Assembly: GCA_026874595.1 (NCBI GenBank)
Contig: CM049307.1
Location: 40,492,362 to 40,556,361, forward strand
Direction: 5' to 3'
DNA: 64,000 bases
Source: Sipunculus nudus
Taxonomy: Eukaryota; Annelida; Sipuncula; Golfingiida; Sipunculidae
Shown piece by piece: positions 59,751 through 64,000 of this stretch (position 1 is the first letter of the stretch; each line of letters opens with the position of its first letter). A program made the translations under genes and the position numbers. Below the pieces are notes generated by a model. That model was given only the letters and a program-made list of their open reading frames with translations. It had not been told where the DNA came from and did no database searches.

Positions 59751-61197
59751 ATGTCTTTTTTTTATTAGTATTGCTTTTACATTTACCAAGGAGACTACAT
59801 GCCACCTTCAGTGGATTTTTAAATGAATTTCTGAGGCTAACATAGACCCATGCATTAGCAATTAACTCCCACGTGAAGTTGTAGCTTCTTTATCTGAATT
59901 GGACCTTTGTATAAATGAAAATTAACAACATCTGGTATACACATTTATTAATACACTCCTGTTTGTTAATACACACGTTACTCTCCGGCAAGCAGGGTGT
60001 GAAATCCTGAGCTATTTGCCACACCACACTTCACAATGTTTTCATATAACATGCTAAATCCATATAATTATCATACCCCTAATCAGACAAGCTATTTACC
60101 AATAAATTAAATCAGATTTTGTGATCACACCACAAAATCATTTATCAAGTGCATCCACACACATCATGAATTTTATACAGTCTAAACAATCTTTTTTTTT
60201 ACAGTGAGCTCTTTCAGTATATACATGGGTGATATGGAACTGATCTATTGGTAAATAATAGACTAGTACCCTGCCCTGTTACTGTCCACTGATCTCACCT
60301 TGTCATCATATTGACAAACAAACACTGGCCTATCTATATATACACTTGCCTTGGGTGATCTATCCAGCCAAATCTTTAGGATAATTCTAAATCATACGTC
60401 CATACAGTTTATTTTCTTAATTTTCATGCAAATATCACAAATTATTACATCACCTATGACATTTAGTATTTATGCTTTTTATAAACAATCTGATGGTTTA
60501 AATGTTGTCTACTGTGTTTTTCAATGTTCACAACAATTTCTATATGTTTATACATATTATTATATTACAAAAAGGACTGGAGATCTTCAACAATGAAATA
60601 AATTAATTGATACTCCTAAGCAGTTTATTTATAGCTTTTTTTTAATTTTCAGCATTTATTGGATGTGGAAAATAAAGGAAACTAACAGTTTCCCCTGGGT
60701 TCAAGCATCCCAGTCGAGTACTTGTGTCCATCATTGCAATTGTTTAAACATCCAGTACATAGCAGAATGACTTTGACCTGAATGTAAACTCTGGATTTTC
60801 CTCTTCAAACACAAAACATAATTCACAATGAATCTTACAGTGACAGACTGTGAATTAGCTAGGAATTGGTTTTACCAGGTACCACATCCCAGCATACAGT
60901 TAAGTCTCAAAACAATTGTACACACCCTGGACCGACTGCTGCTGAAGGTCACGAGTGCTGAGCCATTAAGTCAGATTAACTAACATATATATTTACATTT
61001 ATCTCAGTCAACTGGCCAGCATCCAGACTTGGAAGAACTTCAACAGGATTGGGGCAGTCACATGGTAATACAAGTATCCATGGCAATGCATCTTAATCTT
61101 GAGTGCACAATAAAACTCCAACAATCACCAATGTGATCATTATCCCCTTTATCTGTACATTTGTAGTCTTATATAATAAAATATATACATATGTCAA

Positions 61198-61592
61198 TGG
61201 CCATATTCACACTAACAAATAATCCAAATTGTGAATCGGTTTACCCTGCACTACACCACTAATCAGGTTTTTCAGTTCGGTTTATTGTAGTCTGAGAGGC
61301 AGTCTACACTAGTTCAGTTCATTTTAGTCCAGTTTATATTAACCTGGTTCCTAATGTATACAGGCAAAACTGTTTCTTGTCTGCTTGGGGCCAGTTTGCT
61401 CCCATTTGATCTTATCCTTTTGTGGTCCAAGTAAATCGGATAAACAAAGGTTTTTTAGATCAAATTTATGTTTTATTGAGTGAACCTATTTAAGCTTCAG
61501 AAAAGCTAACTACAGTGGAGACACAAATTGTATTCCTTTTAGACTAAAGAAAACTGGTTTAGTATAATACTATTAAAATGTGGATATGGCCA
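61198..61592. mobile_element. AGGCTGTATCC-type MITE, copy 3
   Basis: Left TGGCCATATTCACAC; right GTGGATATGGCCA. Subterminal AACAAATAATCCAAATTGTG and GTTTACCCTGCACTA match copy 1 read in reverse. No clear target duplication. Confidence 0.6.
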
Positions 61593-62187
61593 AATTGCTC
61601 ATTCGTGAGGCATTTATGTTGACTAAAACAACAGACTGGCCTCAGTGAATGTACATTGCTTGTGCATGGAGTGTATGCTGCTTAATACAAACTACAGAGG
61701 AATACCCAAAGGCTACAAAATACCACTGGTGCCAAAGTCGACATAGTTACATCATTTTTATGAGGTCACCACAAAAACATATTTTCATTCAAATGTTTAC
61801 ATCTTTGTGTCCAATCATGTTTTCACACTACATTTAGTAGTTATCATTACCATGACAATGCTTTCCCTTGCAGTCTGAAAATATAGTTAATCCGTGTCAA
61901 TTCCTGTTTTCCATAATATTAACTTTATATCATTTCACATTTTATAACATTTCACATAATTCATGTTTCCCACATGTTCACATTTTATAAGATAAAATAT
62001 TCTTGGTCCTAATACCTCTAATAATCACTTGGTGTTGATATGAGCATGTAAAAATATGGCTGTTTTATAAACCTCATAAAAAAAATATATTTACCAAAAA
62101 ACATATATCTGATCATTTTTACAAGTTTCTTGAAACCATGAAATGTTACTTTGTTGAGAAATTGTACCCTGACTTGGCTCAAAGAAA

Positions 62188-62282
62188 TACAGTGGAACTG
62201 GTCTAAAAGACCACCTGTCAAGTAAGACCACATGTCAAATAGGCCAGTCCCTTGGTGGTCTTAGTATACAGGTTACACTGTA
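62188..62282. mobile_element. ACAGTGGAACCTG-type MITE, copy 3 (95 bases)
   Basis: TACAGTGGAACTGGTCTAAA at the left and ATACAGGTTACACTGTA at the right form imperfect TIRs. Both ends carry TA, as in Tc1/mariner-like MITEs. Confidence 0.6.
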
Positions 62283-64000
62283 TATAAAAGGGGGAGCAAG
62301 GGGTGGAGAGTAGTGAATAAGTCCAAGCTACAAACTGTGCTTCAGTGTAACATCTCAGATACACACATACAGATGACATGGCGAGCTATAATATACCTGT
62401 ACAATGCAAGCAGTGTTTTCATTAAATATTCATGCTAAGATCCGAAAAAGCAAAGGCGTTTCTTTGGGATGCTGAGAGGGCTCCACCCAATGACACAGAT
62501 AAACACCCAATTCCCTTGAGTAACCTAAAAGGAAGTATTATATAATTCCTGACTTGTGAGACCATGTAATGTTATCACATATGTAACACTTTTCCTTAAA
62601 AGGTGCTCTGAATCAGATTTTTGGTGCATGGGTTTCAGCCTTAATGAGCCTAGCTCTATCAGGAAGGGGGGGGGGGGGTATTCTGTATCCTGAAGAATAC
62701 TGTAATACTGTTGCTACATAGGATTACATGGTACATGGAATATAACAATTCTGGTATAAGCCAATATTGGTTATTGATCCCAACACTCACAATACCCCTA
62801 ACATTTCTGGAGCTTATTTCAAAATTTTTCTTCTCTTTTGGCTGTAATGTAAGAGGCACATTATATAACTCTGAAAATGGGAGACTATCTGTCACTCACT
62901 CCAATTTATAGAATATTCTCCCTTGGATATCTTGTGTTTGGAATGCTCACTAGGTGGCAGTGATCACCAAAAGAGGTACATTTTACAGTAAACATTTGAT
63001 TGTTTAACTGTGCCCCATCAGGGCATCAGGACTATCAGTCTTATGCTCCTTGCCAAAACTTCACATATAACTCGCAAATATGGACTGACACAGAGCCACA
63101 TGTAAAAAAAATAAAAGACTGAAACAAATGTATCATGACTGAATAAATTTATTACAACTAAAATGGAATTGCACAGATGAAAATAAAATCCCACTTCTCC
63201 ATTTTTCAGGCACTCTGGCCAAAAGGAAGAAATTCACCAGGTATGTGCACTTTCAAGTTTATAAGAGATCTAGTAGCGTGCACAAAAATGGCCGATTAAT
63301 ACTAAAGGTGAAAGGTTAGACATTGCTGCCTGATCTACAGTGTGCGGAATTAGTAAAGTTAACATCTACATACATTAGAAGTGTAAATCTAAGATTATAC
63401 TGATTAAAATTAGTATTATGGTACCGGGAAACTTTTTCTTACCAAGAGGAAACTGAATTAGACTATGAATAACAATATATTCCTAGTGAAGCACAAATCT
63501 TAACTTGCCCATGCTCTGGTATGGAAGTTTCACTTTAATTAAGCTTGAGCTTTCAGTCTCACATTCGCACCCTTCTTAATATATACATTTCAAAAACACT
63601 TGAATGACAACACGCCCTATAGGTTTAATGTAAACCATATACTCTACATCAAGGTGAATGAATGGTCCAGGTGACCAGACTTGTTGTTCTTGTCCGATGT
63701 CACACTAACACAAGGGTTTCTACAAGTCTTAACACCACACGAAGATTGCAATTAACTATCTACATCACCTTATCTTGACACTTACTGGGAACAAGATATA
63801 TATATAGCTGCCAATCAAATGCAATATCACAAACAGCTTACTCTTCATATCTAGTGAATCTGTACTTTCATTGGCATAGCATACCTGACAATACTAAGTG
63901 GGAAACAGCACTGATGTTAAGCAGAGACCTCGTCAGATTTACTTAAGGGTGACAATGTTGATATGATGTAGAGGTGCACAGTATTTTCTCTTTGATAACA

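Larger units (their letters stand above)
58886..64000. other. Downstream intergenic region, no gene recognised
   Basis: Unique AT-rich sequence with two MITE families (separate entries). A minus-strand AATAAA (TTTATT near 59945) would allow a 3' UTR of a converging gene from beyond the window, but no exon is seen. Confidence 0.3.

Overview
This is metazoan nuclear DNA: AT-rich, with GT-AG introns, AATAAA poly(A) signals, long (AT)n tracts and dense nested transposon-like repeats. The repeats pair a short terminal palindrome with GTCC- or GCC-rich microsatellite, central tandem repeats and a 3' hairpin. That design resembles the pearl/HINE (non-autonomous Helentron/Helitron) repeats of bivalve molluscs, so a marine bivalve is my best guess. 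This is inference; no species-specific marker was seen. Most open frames in the window are chance frames in repeats.

Three protein genes can be supported. (1) The 3' end of a ZDHHC4-like palmitoyltransferase lies on the + strand (two exons, 12765-13000 and 13806-14072, poly(A) signal at 14275). Its 5' exons were not found. (2) A single-exon folate-receptor-domain (FRD) protein lies on the - strand (26072-25092, poly(A) signal at 24749). It sits in a repeat-poor island from about 18.75 to 28.56 kb. (3) A TMEM220-like four-helix membrane protein lies on the + strand. It has a probable non-coding first exon ending at 38928, five constitutive coding exons from 40892 to 48295, and two phase-compatible alternative last exons at 50360-50507 and 56958-57108. 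Both last exons encode the fourth helix and a similar His/Cys tail. The gene is therefore predicted to make two isoforms (192 and 193 aa) through a duplicated terminal exon.

The rest is mainly repeats. Family A (starts AGCTCAGCTGACT, ends with a GACCCATGGGTC palindrome and CCCTTGTT) fills most of 1-5.7, 8.4-12.4, 14.6-18.75 and 42.2-46.4 kb, with insertions nested inside one another. Family B (TCCGCCAAAAC start, hairpin and CTAG end; 280-bp tandem units) occurs at 9.57-11.06, 29.99-31.44 and 53.06-53.95 kb. Family C (TATGCCCCCGCC start, hairpin and CTAG end; seven 180-bp units) occurs at 50.66-52.02 kb. Family D is a degraded relative at 28.57-29.98 kb. The families share almost no sequence but have the same terminal layout. 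Smaller elements include a MITE with a 5-bp target duplication (34240-35088), a foldback-like pair in TMEM220 intron 1, and two MITE families with three copies each.

No autonomous transposase, CRISPR array, rRNA gene, confident tRNA gene or viral gene was recognised. The 58.9-64.0 kb end and the 18.8-24.7 kb stretch hold no gene I can support.
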